Shown: piece by piece, positions 53,792 to 63,896 of the stretch
Position numbering within the stretch: position 1 is the first letter of the stretch
Layout of the letters: every line of letters starts with the position of its first letter
Assembly: GCF_013409575.1 (NCBI RefSeq)
Contig: NZ_JACCCY010000002.1
Coordinates: 1 to 64,000 of the forward strand
DNA: 64,000 nucleotides
Direction: 5' to 3'
DNA from: Macellibacteroides fermentans
GTDB lineage: Bacteria; Bacteroidota; Bacteroidia; Bacteroidales; Tannerellaceae
Translations under genes and position numbers: made by a program
Notes under the pieces: generated by a model
What the model was told of the DNA's origin: nothing
What the model saw: the letters and a program-made list of their open reading frames with translations, nothing else
Databases searched by the model: none

Positions 53792-55624
53792 ATGAAAAAT
53801 CAATTAAGAAGTTCATATAGTACTCAGGGCCGCAGAATGGCTGGAGCACGGGCCTTATGGCGTGCCAATGGTGTGAAAGAAGAGCAATTTGGCAAACCAA
53901 TTATCGCAGTTGTCAATTCATTTACCCAATTTGTACCTGGTCACGCCCACCTGCATGAAATTGGTCAGCAGGTAAAAAAGCGGATCGAAGCATTGGGCTG
54001 CTTTGCTGCCGAATTCAACACCATCGCCATAGACGACGGAATCGCTATGGGACACGACGGGATGTTGTATTCCCTTCCTTCCAGAGACATCATTGCAGAT
54101 AGTGTGGAGTATATGGTTAATGCCCACAAGGCCGATGCCATGATCTGCATCAGCAATTGCGATAAAATTACTCCGGGTATGCTGATGGCCACCATGCGGC
54201 TGAATATCCCAACCATCTTTGTGTCCGGCGGACCAATGGAGGCGGGCGAGCTGGATGGTCAGGCGTTAGACCTGATCGATGCCATGGCAGATGCAGTGGA
54301 CGAGACCGTGAGCGACGAACGGGTAAAACGAGTGGAACATGCCGCTTGTCCCACCTGCGGAAGCTGCTCGGGTATGTTTACCGCCAACTCCATGAACTGC
54401 CTCAACGAGGCACTTGGACTGGCACTGCCGGGTAACGGCACCGTTGTGGCAACCCATGCAAACCGGAAACGATTATTTGAAGATGCGGCCGATCTGATTG
54501 TAGAGATGGCCTATAAATATTACCGCGATGGAGATGCAACGGTATTACCCCGTTCCATTGCGACACGTACGGCATTCTTAAACTCCATGGCGCTGGATAT
54601 AGCGATGGGAGGATCAACCAACACAGTATTGCACCTTTTGGCTATCGCCCACGAGGCTGAGGTGGACTTCACCATGAAAGACATCGATGCCTTGTCGCGT
54701 ACAACACCGGTTATATGTAAGGTAGCTCCCAGTTCGTCGTACCATGTTCAAGACGTAAACCGTGCTGGAGGAATTATGGCCATCATGCAGGAGCTTATAA
54801 AGGCCGGTCTGGTGGATGGCAACGTACACCGTGCCGACGGACGAACATTGAGCGAAGCCGTGGAGGCGTTGAGCATAACCAAAGCCAATCCCGATCCTAA
54901 GGCTGTAGATCTGTACAAGAGCGCTCCGGCAGGAAAATTCAACCTGGTAATGGGTTCTCAATCTTCTTCCTATAAGACATTGGATACCGACCGCCAGCAG
55001 GGATGCATCCGCGATGTGGAGCATGCCTATGTAAAAGATGGCGGATTGGCCGTGTTGTACGGAAACATTGCCGAAGGCGGATGTGTTGTAAAAACAGCCG
55101 GTGTAGATCCCAGCATATTTAAATTCAACGGACCAGCCAAAGTATTTGATTCGCAGGATGCCGCTTGCGAGGGTATTTTAAGAAATCAGGTAGTGGCCGG
55201 CGATGTGGTGGTGATAACCTACGAAGGGCCCAAAGGCGGACCGGGTATGCAGGAGATGCTTTATCCTACCACCTATATAAAAGCAAGACATTTAGGAAAA
55301 GAGTGTGCGCTGATAACCGACGGACGTTTTAGCGGAGGAACCTCCGGCTTGTCCATCGGCCATATCTCTCCCGAAGCTGCGGCAGGCGGAGCGATTGGAC
55401 TGGTTCGTAACGGCGACACGATCGAAATCAATATCCCCGAACGATCCATTCGGGTAAAACTATCAGACGAAGAGCTGGCAGCACGCAGAAATGAGGAGGA
55501 GGCACGCGGCCCCAAAGCCTTTACACCGCCTGCTCGTCAGCGTACGGTATCCAAGGCTTTACGAGCCTATGCTAAAATGGTAAGCTCCGCCGATCAGGGA
55601 GCGGTTCGAATTGTAGAAGATTAA
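53792..55624 (+). CDS. ilvD: Dihydroxy-acid dehydratase
   Basis: This 610-residue Fe-S dehydratase makes the 2-keto acid precursors of valine and isoleucine. It shows [15 protein letters not shown] (cluster Cys), [34 protein letters not shown] and [22 protein letters not shown]. It is the first structural gene of the operon, 31 nt after the attenuator T run, so its expression should follow leader translation. Confidence 0.96.
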   Translation: MKNQLRSSYSTQGRRMAGARALWRANGVKEEQFGKPIIAVVNSFTQFVPGHAHLHEIGQQVKKRIEALGCFAAEFNTIAIDDGIAMGHDGMLYSLPSRDIIADSVEYMVNAHKADAMICISNCDKITPGMLMATMRLNIPTIFVSGGPMEAGELDGQALDLIDAMADAVDETVSDERVKRVEHAACPTCGSCSGMFTANSMNCLNEALGLALPGNGTVVATHANRKRLFEDAADLIVEMAYKYYRDGDATVLPRSIATRTAFLNSMALDIAMGGSTNTVLHLLAIAHEAEVDFTMKDIDALSRTTPVICKVAPSSSYHVQDVNRAGGIMAIMQELIKAGLVDGNVHRADGRTLSEAVEALSITKANPDPKAVDLYKSAPAGKFNLVMGSQSSSYKTLDTDRQQGCIRDVEHAYVKDGGLAVLYGNIAEGGCVVKTAGVDPSIFKFNGPAKVFDSQDAACEGILRNQVVAGDVVVITYEGPKGGPGMQEMLYPTTYIKARHLGKECALITDGRFSGGTSGLSIGHISPEAAAGGAIGLVRNGDTIEINIPERSIRVKLSDEELAARRNEEEARGPKAFTPPARQRTVSKALRAYAKMVSSADQGAVRIVED

Positions 55625-55652
55625 AAACGCAGAACAAAGAAGCTATAATGGT

Positions 55653-57356
55653 ATGGAGACAAAAAAAATAACCGGATCGGAAGCCTTTTTGCGCACATTG
55701 ATTGCCGAAGGCGTTGATACTATTTTCGGGTATCCCGGGGGGGCTATTATTCCAGTATATGATTGCTTGTATGATTTCAGAGATCAGATAAGACATATTT
55801 TGGTGAGACACGAACAAGGGGCGACCCACGCAGCCCAGGGCTATGCCCGTGTGAATGGCAAAGTGGGCGTAGCGATGGTAACCAGCGGTCCGGCTGCAAC
55901 CAATGCCATAACAGGTATTGCAGACGCCATGATGGACAGCACACCGATTGTAGTTATCACCGGTCAGGTTGCCTCACCTTTGTTGGGAACCGATGCGTTC
56001 CAGGAGACAGATGTGGTAGGTATTACACAACCTATAACCAAATGGTCGTATCAGATACGCAAACCCGAAGAGATTGCCTGGGCTATTTCAAGGGCATTCT
56101 ATATTGCATCGACAGGCCGTCCGGGTCCGGTTGTAATCGACTTTGCCAAAGATGCACAGAATGCATTGGTAGACTATACCTACGAAAAGGTAGATTACAT
56201 CCGCAGCTATCAGCCTGTTCCCGACCTGGATATGGACCTGATTGCCGAAGCGGCTGAGCTGATCAACAATGCAAAGAAACCCTTTGCACTGGTAGGACAG
56301 GGCGTTGTGCTTGGTCATGCTGAAAAAGAGTTGATGACATTCCTGCAGAAGGCAGACATACCAGCTGCGGCAACTGTACTGGGGCTGTCGGCCATGCCTA
56401 CGGATTTCCCGCTTAATAAAGGGATGCTGGGTATGCACGGGAATGTTGGTCCGAATCGTAAAACAAACGAATGCGATGTGCTTATTGCTATCGGTATGCG
56501 TTTCGACGACCGGGTTACCGGCGATCTTAAAACCTATGCCAAACAGGCAAAAGTAATCCACTTTGATATTGATATTTCCGAAATAGGGAAGAATGTTATT
56601 CCCGCCGTGCCGGTGCCGGGCGACGCCAAGGAAACGCTGGCAGCCATCACCGAATTTGTAAAACCAGCCAAACACACCGATTGGGTAAATTCGTTTATCC
56701 CGGACGAGCAGGAGGAAGACGAAAAGGTAATTCAGGACGAGCTATATCCCAAATCAGGCAAATTGCGCATGGGCGAGGTTATCCGCAAGGTATCCGAAGC
56801 AACCAACAACGATGCGATTCTGGTTACCGATGTAGGTCAGAACCAGATGATGGCCGTTCGTTACTTCAAATACAAACAGACCCGCAGCGTGGTTACCAGC
56901 GGCGGACTAGGTACGATGGGATTCGGATTGCCTGCCGCCATAGGTGCCAAAGTGGGAGCACCCCACCGCGAAGTATGCATGTTTACCGGCGACGGAGGCA
57001 TGCAGATGACAATCCAGGAGCTGGGAACTATCATGCAGGAAAAGCTGAATGTTAAGATGATCATCCTGAATAACAATTTCCTCGGGATGGTACGTCAGTG
57101 GCAGGAGCTGTTCTATAAAGAGAGATATTCGGCAACCATTATGGAAAACCCCGATTTTGTGGCGATCGCCTCGGCTTACCGGATTGCAGCCCGCCAGGTT
57201 GAGAAACGCGAAGAGCTGGACGATGCCATCCACGAAATGCTTTCGCACGACGGACCCTACCTGCTGGTAGCCGAAGTGGAAGAGAGGGGCATGGTATATC
57301 CTATGGTTCCTGCGGGAGGTTGCGTTACGAATATAATCATGGGTGACAATCAATAA
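55653..57356 (+). CDS. ilvB: Acetolactate synthase large subunit
   Basis: This 567-residue TPP enzyme condenses pyruvate with pyruvate or 2-ketobutyrate. It has FGYPGGAIIPVYD, the catalytic-Glu region VRHEQGATHAAQGYAR, the FAD-domain GLGTMGFGLPAAIGAK, and the TPP/Mg motif GDGGMQMTIQELGTIMQEKLNVKMIILNNN. It lies 28 nt after ilvD and 15 nt before ilvN. Confidence 0.96.
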   Translation: METKKITGSEAFLRTLIAEGVDTIFGYPGGAIIPVYDCLYDFRDQIRHILVRHEQGATHAAQGYARVNGKVGVAMVTSGPAATNAITGIADAMMDSTPIVVITGQVASPLLGTDAFQETDVVGITQPITKWSYQIRKPEEIAWAISRAFYIASTGRPGPVVIDFAKDAQNALVDYTYEKVDYIRSYQPVPDLDMDLIAEAAELINNAKKPFALVGQGVVLGHAEKELMTFLQKADIPAAATVLGLSAMPTDFPLNKGMLGMHGNVGPNRKTNECDVLIAIGMRFDDRVTGDLKTYAKQAKVIHFDIDISEIGKNVIPAVPVPGDAKETLAAITEFVKPAKHTDWVNSFIPDEQEEDEKVIQDELYPKSGKLRMGEVIRKVSEATNNDAILVTDVGQNQMMAVRYFKYKQTRSVVTSGGLGTMGFGLPAAIGAKVGAPHREVCMFTGDGGMQMTIQELGTIMQEKLNVKMIILNNNFLGMVRQWQELFYKERYSATIMENPDFVAIASAYRIAARQVEKREELDDAIHEMLSHDGPYLLVAEVEERGMVYPMVPAGGCVTNIIMGDNQ

Positions 57357-57371
57357 TCGGGAGGAATTGCT

Positions 57372-57938
57372 ATGGCAGATAAAACATTATATACCGTTAC
57401 TATATTTTCTGAGAACACCGTGGGGTTGCTTAATCAGATTACGATTATCTTTACCCGCAGGCAGTTGAACATCGAAACATTGTCTGTATCCCCTTCGGCT
57501 TTGGAGGGTATCCATAAGTTCACAATCACCACGTTCTCGGACGAGTACACCATCGACAAGGTGGTTAAGCAGATCGATAAGCGGGTAGACATACTGAAGG
57601 CCTTTTACAATACCGACGAAGACCTTGTGTTTCAGGAAATCGCCCTGTATAAGCTAAGCACAGAGCTGTTCCTTAAAATGGGATCTGTAGAAGACCTGAT
57701 ACGCAAGCACAATGCCCGTATCCTGGAGATCAACGAGGTATGTGTCGTTTTGGAAAAAACCGGACATTATGCCGAAACAAAAGCCCTGTTTAAGGAGCTG
57801 AGCGAAATGATCGGCGTGTTGCAGTTTATCCGTTCGGGCAGAATTGCCATCAACAAGAGCAAAGTAGAACGGTTGAGCGACATGCTGGCCCTGATGGAAA
57901 AGAAAAAACAAGAAAAAGAGAAGGCAACGAATGAGTAA
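57372..57938 (+). CDS. ilvN: Acetolactate synthase small (regulatory) subunit
   Basis: This 188-residue ACT-domain protein (TLYTVTIFSENTVGLLNQITIIFTRRQLNIETLSV) has a C-terminal ALS small-subunit domain and a charged Lys/Glu tail. It binds IlvB and gives valine feedback control. Its 3' end overlaps the thioesterase gene by 8 nt, indicating translational coupling. Confidence 0.93.
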   Translation: MADKTLYTVTIFSENTVGLLNQITIIFTRRQLNIETLSVSPSALEGIHKFTITTFSDEYTIDKVVKQIDKRVDILKAFYNTDEDLVFQEIALYKLSTELFLKMGSVEDLIRKHNARILEINEVCVVLEKTGHYAETKALFKELSEMIGVLQFIRSGRIAINKSKVERLSDMLALMEKKKQEKEKATNE

Positions 57939-58665
57939 GATCGGAGAATTCCATTTTGTATCTGAATCCTATTTGCTCGATTTCAGAGGACGGGTAACCA
58001 TCCCGATGATGGGTAATTACCTGCTTCATGCCTCCAGCACCCATGCCGAACAAAGAGGCTTTGGCTTTAACGCCATGGCAAGTCAGGGATGTGCCTGGGT
58101 GCTTTCGAGGATGGTGATAGAGATGAAATCCTATCCCACCATGCTTCAGCCCTTCTCCATTACAACCTGGGTGGAAGATGCGAATAAACTCTTCACAAGC
58201 CGTTGCTTTGCCATCCGCAATGCAGAAGGCGAGGCGATGGGCTATTGCAGAACACTTTGGGCGGCCATCGATCTGGAGAGCCGTAAACCCACCGATTTGG
58301 CGCGCCTGGATAATAACCTGCATTCATTTATTGTGGACGAACCCTGTCCCATCGAAAAACCCGGTAAGATACAGGCGGCAGAGAAAGACACGGAGGGCGA
58401 ACCCTACAAGGTACGTTACAGCGACCTCGATGTGAACGGACATTTCAACAGCATCAAGTACATCGAGCACCTGCTGGATATGTTTGACCTGTCGATGTTT
58501 GCAGATAAAGAGGTGAGCCGTTTCGAGATTGCCTACATGGCAGAAGGAAAATACGGAATGGAAATGTTCCTTCATAAAAAAGAGATAGATCCCCTGCGGT
58601 ATGTAACCTCCATCTGCGATAAGGATGGAAAGGCGATATGCCGGGCGGAGATAACCTGGAAATAA
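57931..58665 (+). CDS. Acyl-ACP thioesterase (FatA/FatB-like)
   Basis: This 244-residue double hot-dog protein begins FHFVSESYLLDFRGRVTIPMMGNYLLHAS. It contains WVLSRMVIEMKSYPTMLQPFSITTWVED and the second-domain segment VRYSDLDVNGHFNSIKYIEHLLD, which carries the Asn/His catalytic pattern NGHxNs of acyl-ACP thioesterases. It would release fatty acids from ACP. Its place between ilvN and ilvC is notable; homologues occupy the same slot in Bacteroides, from memory. A link to branched-chain acyl groups is inference. Confidence 0.88.
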   Translation: MSKIGEFHFVSESYLLDFRGRVTIPMMGNYLLHASSTHAEQRGFGFNAMASQGCAWVLSRMVIEMKSYPTMLQPFSITTWVEDANKLFTSRCFAIRNAEGEAMGYCRTLWAAIDLESRKPTDLARLDNNLHSFIVDEPCPIEKPGKIQAAEKDTEGEPYKVRYSDLDVNGHFNSIKYIEHLLDMFDLSMFADKEVSRFEIAYMAEGKYGMEMFLHKKEIDPLRYVTSICDKDGKAICRAEITWK

Positions 58666-58703
58666 GAAATAAATTTGGTTTTTAATTTAAAAATAAAGAA
58701 AAC

Positions 58704-59750
58704 ATGGCAGTAATGAATTTTGGCGGTGTAGAAGAAAACGTAGTTACCCGCGAAGAATTTCCATTGGAAAAGGCAAGAGAAGTATTGAAAAATGAAACAA
58801 TCGCAATTATCGGTTACGGAGTTCAGGGTCCGGGTCAGAGTCTGAACCTGCGCGACAATGGCTTCAATGTAATTGTTGGTCAGCGTAAGGAATCAAAAAC
58901 ATGGGATAAAGCCGTAGCCGACGGATGGGTACCGGGCGAAACCCTTTTTGATATCGAAGAGGCATGTCAGAAAGCCACCATCATCCAGTATCTGCTTTCG
59001 GATGCCGCTCAGATCGAGGTCTGGCCAACTGTAAAGAAGCACCTTACTCCGGGCAAGGCCTTGTATTTTTCTCACGGATTCGCCATCACTTACAAGGAAC
59101 GTACCGGAATCGTACCTCCTGCCGATGTGGATGTAATCCTGGTTGCTCCTAAAGGATCTGGAACAAGTCTGCGCCGTATGTTCCTTCAGGGACGCGGTCT
59201 GAATTCAAGCTACGCTATTTTCCAGGATGCTACCGGCCGTGCACACGACAGAGTAGTAGCTTTGGGTATCGGCGTTGGTTCGGGTTACCTGTTTGAAACC
59301 ACATTCAAACGCGAAGTATATTCAGATTTAACCGGCGAGCGCGGTACATTGATGGGTGCTATCCAGGGTATCTTTGCTGCACAGTACGAAACACTACGTG
59401 CCAACGGCCACACTCCATCCGAAGCATTCAACGAAACCGTAGAAGAACTTACCCAGAGCCTTATGCCTTTGGTAGCCGAAAACGGAATGGACTGGATGTA
59501 TGCCAACTGCTCTACAACTGCACAACGCGGTGCATTGGACTGGTGGAAAAAGTTCCGCGATGCAAGCAAGCCTGTATTTGAAGAACTTTACAGCGAAGTA
59601 GCTAAAGGAAACGAAGCACAACGCTCTATCGATACAAACAGCAAACCCGACTACCGCAAAGGTCTTGAAGAAGAATTGAAAGAACTTCGTGAAAGCGAAA
59701 TGTGGCAGGCTGGTATGGTAGTTCGTAAACTACGTCCGGAAAACAACTAA
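58704..59750 (+). CDS. ilvC: Ketol-acid reductoisomerase
   Basis: This 348-residue NAD(P)H enzyme converts acetolactate to dihydroxyisovalerate. It has the Rossmann motif IAIIGYGVQGPGQSLNLRDNG, the cofactor-specifying loop VGQRKESKTW, and VAPKGSGTSLRR. The C-terminal metal-binding knot includes DLTGERGTLMGAIQG and ETVEELTQSLMPL. It is the last gene of the ilv operon; a terminator follows at 59772-59809. Confidence 0.95.
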   Translation: MAVMNFGGVEENVVTREEFPLEKAREVLKNETIAIIGYGVQGPGQSLNLRDNGFNVIVGQRKESKTWDKAVADGWVPGETLFDIEEACQKATIIQYLLSDAAQIEVWPTVKKHLTPGKALYFSHGFAITYKERTGIVPPADVDVILVAPKGSGTSLRRMFLQGRGLNSSYAIFQDATGRAHDRVVALGIGVGSGYLFETTFKREVYSDLTGERGTLMGAIQGIFAAQYETLRANGHTPSEAFNETVEELTQSLMPLVAENGMDWMYANCSTTAQRGALDWWKKFRDASKPVFEELYSEVAKGNEAQRSIDTNSKPDYRKGLEEELKELRESEMWQAGMVVRKLRPENN

Positions 59751-59771
59751 TCGGATTTATCCATCATAATA

Positions 59772-59809
59772 AAAGCCCGGAAGTATTCGAAAGAATACAA
59801 CCGGGCTTT
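59772..59809. terminator. Terminator ilvC / carboxylase operon
   Basis: AAAGCCCGG (59772-59780) pairs with CCGGGCTTT (59801-59809) around an inner GTATTC-GAAA-GAATAC hairpin. It lies between convergent operons and can serve both. Confidence 0.85.
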
Positions 59810-59833
59810 ATTCATTTATGCGATATTGCCGCC

Positions 59834-61366
59834 TTATAAGGGCATGTTGCCATGCTTCTTGGGCGGATGGGTAACACTCTTGTTTTGTGTCATCTCCAGC
59901 GCCTGAATCAATTTATAGCGAGTCTGCTTCGGCAGGATAATCTCGTCGATGTATCCCAACTCGGCTGCCCGGTAGGGATTGGCAAATTTTTGGGTGTATT
60001 CGCTCACCGCTTCGGCTTTCGCCTCCTCATTTTCGGAACGGTACAAAATATTAACAGCCCCCGAAGCCCCCATCACGGCAATTTCTGCCATGGGATAAGC
60101 CAAGTTCACATCGGCACCGGTCTGCTTGCTGGACATTACGATGTAGGCCCCACCGTAAGCCTTGCGGGTAATAAGCGTAATTTTAGGAACAGTAGCTTCG
60201 GCATAGGCATACACCACTTTGGCACCGTGACGGATTATACCGTTGTGCTCCTGGTTGGTTCCCGGCAAGAAGCCCGGAACATCCTCGAAGGTAATGAGGG
60301 GAATATTGAAACAGTCGCAGAAGCGGATAAAGCGTGCGGCTTTGTCGGATGCATCAATATCCAGCACCCCGGCATAATAGGCCGGCTGGTTGGCAACAAT
60401 ACCCACGGAACGTCCACCCATACGGGCAAACCCAATCACCACATTCTTGGCAAACGAAGGCATCACCTCGAAGAAATAATGATCGTCCACCACCGGCTCT
60501 ATAATATCCTTGATGTCGTAAGGGATGTTCGGATCGTCGGGTATCACCTGCTGCAGCGACTCCTCTTCCCTCCGTATATCGTCGTTGCAAGGACGAACAG
60601 GCGCATCTTCCATATTGTTGGATGGCAGAAAACTGAGCAGCTCCCGTATGGAAGTCAGCGTCTCCTCTTCCGTATCATTCATGAAATGAGCCACGCCGCT
60701 TTGAGAAGTATGGGTATAGGCACCCCCCAGATCCTCTTTAGTAACCTCTTCGTGCGTTACCGCCTTCACCACATCCGGACCGGTAACAAACATATGGCTC
60801 TTCTCCTTTACCATAAAGATAAAGTCGGTCAGCGCCGGCGAGTAGCAGGCACCTCCGGCACACGGTCCCAGAATGGCCGATATCTGCGGAATCACACCAG
60901 ACGAAAGCGTATTCTGATAAAAGATGGAAGCATATCCTGTAAGACTCTCCACCCCTTCCTGTATACGCGCCCCTCCGGAATCGTTCAACGCAATAACCGG
61001 AGCACCGTTCTTCAGGGCCAATGTCTGTACCTTAAGTATCTTATTGGCATTCGATGCACTAAGCGAACCACCCAATACGGTAAAATCGTAGGCATATACA
61101 AAAACCAGTCGTCCATCAATTTTACCATGACCGGAAACAATCCCGTCGCCGGCAATTTTGGATTTCTCCATGTTAAAGTCGGTGCAGCGGTGAACCACAA
61201 ACTTATCCATTTCCACAAATGACCCTTTATCCAGCAACAGATCAATACGTTCGCGGGCAGTTAGTTTACCGGCTTCATGCTGTTTATCAATCTTACTCAA
61301 GCCTCCACCAAGCGAAGCCGCCTTGTCGAGTTCAATAAATTCCTTGTATCGTTTTTCGTTTTCCAT
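59834..61366 (-). CDS. Acyl-CoA carboxylase carboxyltransferase subunit (MmdA/PccB type)
   Basis: This 510-residue carboxyltransferase transfers carboxyl between biotin and propionyl-CoA (or methylmalonyl-CoA). It shows [44 protein letters not shown], the oxyanion region [16 protein letters not shown] and, in the second crotonase-like half, [25 protein letters not shown]. In Bacteroidetes this class serves propionate/methylmalonyl metabolism; substrate assignment is from family only. It is the last gene of the operon, 1 nt after the biotin protein gene. Confidence 0.9.
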   Translation of the reverse strand: MENEKRYKEFIELDKAASLGGGLSKIDKQHEAGKLTARERIDLLLDKGSFVEMDKFVVHRCTDFNMEKSKIAGDGIVSGHGKIDGRLVFVYAYDFTVLGGSLSASNANKILKVQTLALKNGAPVIALNDSGGARIQEGVESLTGYASIFYQNTLSSGVIPQISAILGPCAGGACYSPALTDFIFMVKEKSHMFVTGPDVVKAVTHEEVTKEDLGGAYTHTSQSGVAHFMNDTEEETLTSIRELLSFLPSNNMEDAPVRPCNDDIRREEESLQQVIPDDPNIPYDIKDIIEPVVDDHYFFEVMPSFAKNVVIGFARMGGRSVGIVANQPAYYAGVLDIDASDKAARFIRFCDCFNIPLITFEDVPGFLPGTNQEHNGIIRHGAKVVYAYAEATVPKITLITRKAYGGAYIVMSSKQTGADVNLAYPMAEIAVMGASGAVNILYRSENEEAKAEAVSEYTQKFANPYRAAELGYIDEIILPKQTRYKLIQALEMTQNKSVTHPPKKHGNMPL

Positions 61367-61367
61367 C

Positions 61368-61886
61368 TTATTCTTCCGTCTTATTAATTTCGAGCGTAAT
61401 CAACACCTGATCGTTTGTAACAGTGTCTCCTTCTTTAACCAGTACCTCCTTAACACAACAGTCGGAGTTAACCTTATAATTGCTTTGCATTTTCATGGCC
61501 TCAATCACCACAACCGTATCGCCGGCCAACAGATTGTCGCCTTCCTTAACAAGCACCTTCACCACTTTGCCGGGCATCGGTGCGATTATTTTGTTATCCG
61601 GTTTGTTTTCGTCTTTGCGTCTCATGCGCAGATACTTGGCCTGGGTATCCACAATCTCTACCGGATACGAAGAGAAGTAGGTACTCACCTTATATGAGCG
61701 GCCGTTTTCTGCCCGGATAAGTTCGGCATTATAGGATTTTCCTTCATGCAGGATGGAGCAATAACCATTTTCTACAATCATTATATCCACCTCAAACTCC
61801 TTACCGTCTATTGTAAGTAACACCTTGTTACCCTCTTTGCTTTTCAGTTCTACTTCAGCAACCCTGTTTCCGATATGTATCTCCAT
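61368..61886 (-). CDS. Biotin carboxyl carrier protein
   Basis: This 172-residue protein has a C-terminal biotinyl domain with the biotinylation site Lys132 in EAMKMQS. A basic linker with RMRRKDENK and [25 protein letters not shown] precedes it. The N-terminal 90 residues ([22 protein letters not shown]) resemble the carrier-linking domain of propionyl-CoA carboxylases. It carries the carboxyl group between the AccC-like and carboxyltransferase subunits encoded on either side. Confidence 0.92.
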   Translation of the reverse strand: MEIHIGNRVAEVELKSKEGNKVLLTIDGKEFEVDIMIVENGYCSILHEGKSYNAELIRAENGRSYKVSTYFSSYPVEIVDTQAKYLRMRRKDENKPDNKIIAPMPGKVVKVLVKEGDNLLAGDTVVVIEAMKMQSNYKVNSDCCVKEVLVKEGDTVTNDQVLITLEINKTEE

Positions 61887-61896
61887 AGTGTTTCGT

Positions 61897-63411
61897 TTAA
61901 ATTCTTAATACTCCCTTTTGCATACCAAACTCTTTCCACCGGCTGATAGGCCGGTTGTCGGCAGCCTGCGAGGGTTTATTTTCATCCAGGTTCATCAGGT
62001 AATCGATGTAGGCCGCAATCAAGGCAATATTTTCAGATTTTTCTTTGTTGATGCTTACGCCCTTAATTAAAAAGTCTGCGTTGGTCTCAATAAACTTGGT
62101 ATCGTAGGTACCCTGTTCGAAGTCGGGCGTATCCAACAGATGACGCAGGTAGCTGATATTCGTCTTAATGCCCGTAATTTTATATTCGTGAAGCACACGC
62201 TTCATCCGTTCGATGGCAAACTTACGTGAAGTAGCCCATACAATCAGTTTACCGATCATCGGGTCGTAATACACCGGAATTTCGTAACCCTCGTAGGCAT
62301 AACTGTCAATCCGTACACCGATGCCCGTAGGCTCGGCAAGCTGACGAATAATTCCCGGCGAAGGCATAAAATTGTTTTCGGTATCTTCTGCACAAATACG
62401 GCATTCGATGGCATGTCCGCGCTGCACGATATCTTCCTGCCGCAAATGCAAACGCTCTCCGTTAGCCACCCGTATCTGCTCCTTTACCAGATCTACACCC
62501 AGCACCTCTTCGGTGATGGGATGTTCAACCTGCAGGCGCGTATTCATTTCAAGAAAATAGAAATTATATTCGTTATCGACCAGAAACTCGATTGTTCCCG
62601 CATTTACATAGTTTACTGCTTTGGCAGCGGCTACGGCTTTTTTACCCATTTCATCGCGCAGGGCGGGAGTTATAAAAGGAGAGGGCGACTCTTCCACCAT
62701 CTTCTGGTTTCGTCGCTGGATGGAACACTCACGTTCGCAAAGGTGTATAATGTTTCCGTAATTGTCTCCCAGAATCTGAAATTCAATGTGATGAGACTTT
62801 TCAATGTATTTTTCTACATACACAATTTCGGAACCGAACGACGAAAGAGCTTCCGAACGGGCTGCCAGAAAGGCTTCGGCGGCTTCACTCTCTTCACGTA
62901 TCAGCCGCATCCCTTTGCCACCGCCACCCATGGAGGCCTTCAATATAACCGGAAATCCAATCTCTTTACAGATACGGATGGCCTCTTCCGGACTGTCTAT
63001 CTGCCTTTCTATACCCGGAACAACCGGTACGCCGGCTTTAATCATTTGCTTTCGGGCCGATATCTTATCACCCATCGCTTCCATGGATTCGGGAGCCGGA
63101 CCGATAAAAATGATTCCGGATTCGCGTACTTTACGTGCAAACTCTGCATTTTCTGATAAAAAACCATATCCGGGATGGATGGCATCGGCACCACATTTAA
63201 GAGCAACCTCAATAATCTTAGGTATATTAAGGTAACTTTCCTGCGAAGCAGCCGGACCGATGGGATAGGCCTCGTCGGCATATAAAACATGTCTCGATGA
63301 ACGGTCGGCTTCCGAAAAAACAGCAACCGATTTAATATTCATCTCTCTGCAAGAGCGCATTATACGAATGGCAATCTCTCCACGATTGGCTATTAAAATC
63401 TTTTTTATCAT
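61897..63411 (-). CDS. accC: Biotin carboxylase subunit
   Basis: This 504-residue ATP-grasp enzyme carboxylates biotin using ATP and bicarbonate. It shows KKILIANRGEIAIRIMRSCRE, HPGYGFLSENAEFAR, the glycine-rich loop MGGGGKGMR, RECSIQRRNQK, and the C-terminal EMNTRLQVEHPITEEV. It is about 50 residues longer than E. coli AccC, as in propionyl-CoA carboxylase alpha relatives. It is the first gene of the three-gene operon. Confidence 0.94.
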   Translation of the reverse strand: MIKKILIANRGEIAIRIMRSCREMNIKSVAVFSEADRSSRHVLYADEAYPIGPAASQESYLNIPKIIEVALKCGADAIHPGYGFLSENAEFARKVRESGIIFIGPAPESMEAMGDKISARKQMIKAGVPVVPGIERQIDSPEEAIRICKEIGFPVILKASMGGGGKGMRLIREESEAAEAFLAARSEALSSFGSEIVYVEKYIEKSHHIEFQILGDNYGNIIHLCERECSIQRRNQKMVEESPSPFITPALRDEMGKKAVAAAKAVNYVNAGTIEFLVDNEYNFYFLEMNTRLQVEHPITEEVLGVDLVKEQIRVANGERLHLRQEDIVQRGHAIECRICAEDTENNFMPSPGIIRQLAEPTGIGVRIDSYAYEGYEIPVYYDPMIGKLIVWATSRKFAIERMKRVLHEYKITGIKTNISYLRHLLDTPDFEQGTYDTKFIETNADFLIKGVSINKEKSENIALIAAYIDYLMNLDENKPSQAADNRPISRWKEFGMQKGVLRI

Positions 63412-63430
63412 GTTCCTAACACTCTTTATT

Positions 63431-63450
63431 ATTCAACCAACTAGTTGAAT
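63431..63450. promoter_or_regulatory. Inverted repeat in the accC leader
   Basis: ATTCAAC (63431-63437) and GTTGAAT (63444-63450) form a 7-bp inverted repeat with a 6-nt gap, 20 nt upstream of the accC ATG. It could be an operator or an mRNA hairpin. Confidence 0.4.
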
Positions 63451-63525
63451 TCAGTTTGACATTACTATATATAACAAAGTATAGACGAAAATGGGTTAGA
63501 AGAAATTGAATTTTCATCCGTGCCG

Positions 63526-63896
63526 GCTATGAAACGAATTAAATGCAAAAACATCTGTCATCTATCATTTTTTGGCTCAAAACCCTTTATTGAAGCGGAG
63601 TTTGAAAATGACAGATGCTTTTTTCATCTATCATTCATCTGTTATCTGTCATTCGCTGTAAATCGGCTTTTTATCTTTTAAAAATCAGATATAAATACAT
63701 GCAAATTTTTGATACGATAAAACAACTTTAAATATTAAGCCAAGATATTCAAAAACAACGATATACAATGATTTTTACTTAAGTGAACTAATCGTTTGAC
63801 AATTGTCGAAATGCATTACGACAATTGTCAAAAACGATTACGACAATTGTCAAAATACATTCTGACAGCTGTCGAACGATTCCTTTACTTAAGTAA
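63526..63896 (+). repeat. Dispersed intergenic element, copy 2
   Basis: Same order as copy 1 at 13005-13378. The lead-in AAACGAATTAAA is followed by CATCTGTCAT (63552-63561), inverted ATGACAGATG (63608-63617) and ATCTGTCAT (63644-63652). A divergent spacer follows, then the 4 x 22-bp array. The left modules of the two copies look about 70% alike by eye over roughly 90 nt, while spacers differ. Confidence 0.8.
63777..63894. repeat. Array of four palindromes at 22-bp period (copy 2)
   Basis: Units start at 63798, 63820 and 63842 (each GACAATTGTC, perfect palindromes) and 63864 (GACAGCTGTC, also perfect), exactly 22 bp apart. Arms AATCGTTT (63790-63797) and GAACGATT (63874-63881) are inverted, and perfect ACTTAAGT palindromes bound the whole at 63777-63784 and 63887-63894. 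Confidence 0.9.

Noticed and set aside
59852-61222. A 456-codon open frame antisense to the carboxyltransferase gene.
   Set aside because: The opposite strand encodes a full, motif-complete MmdA/PccB protein; the antisense product has no domain and is rich in His/Arg/Gly as expected from mirrored codons.
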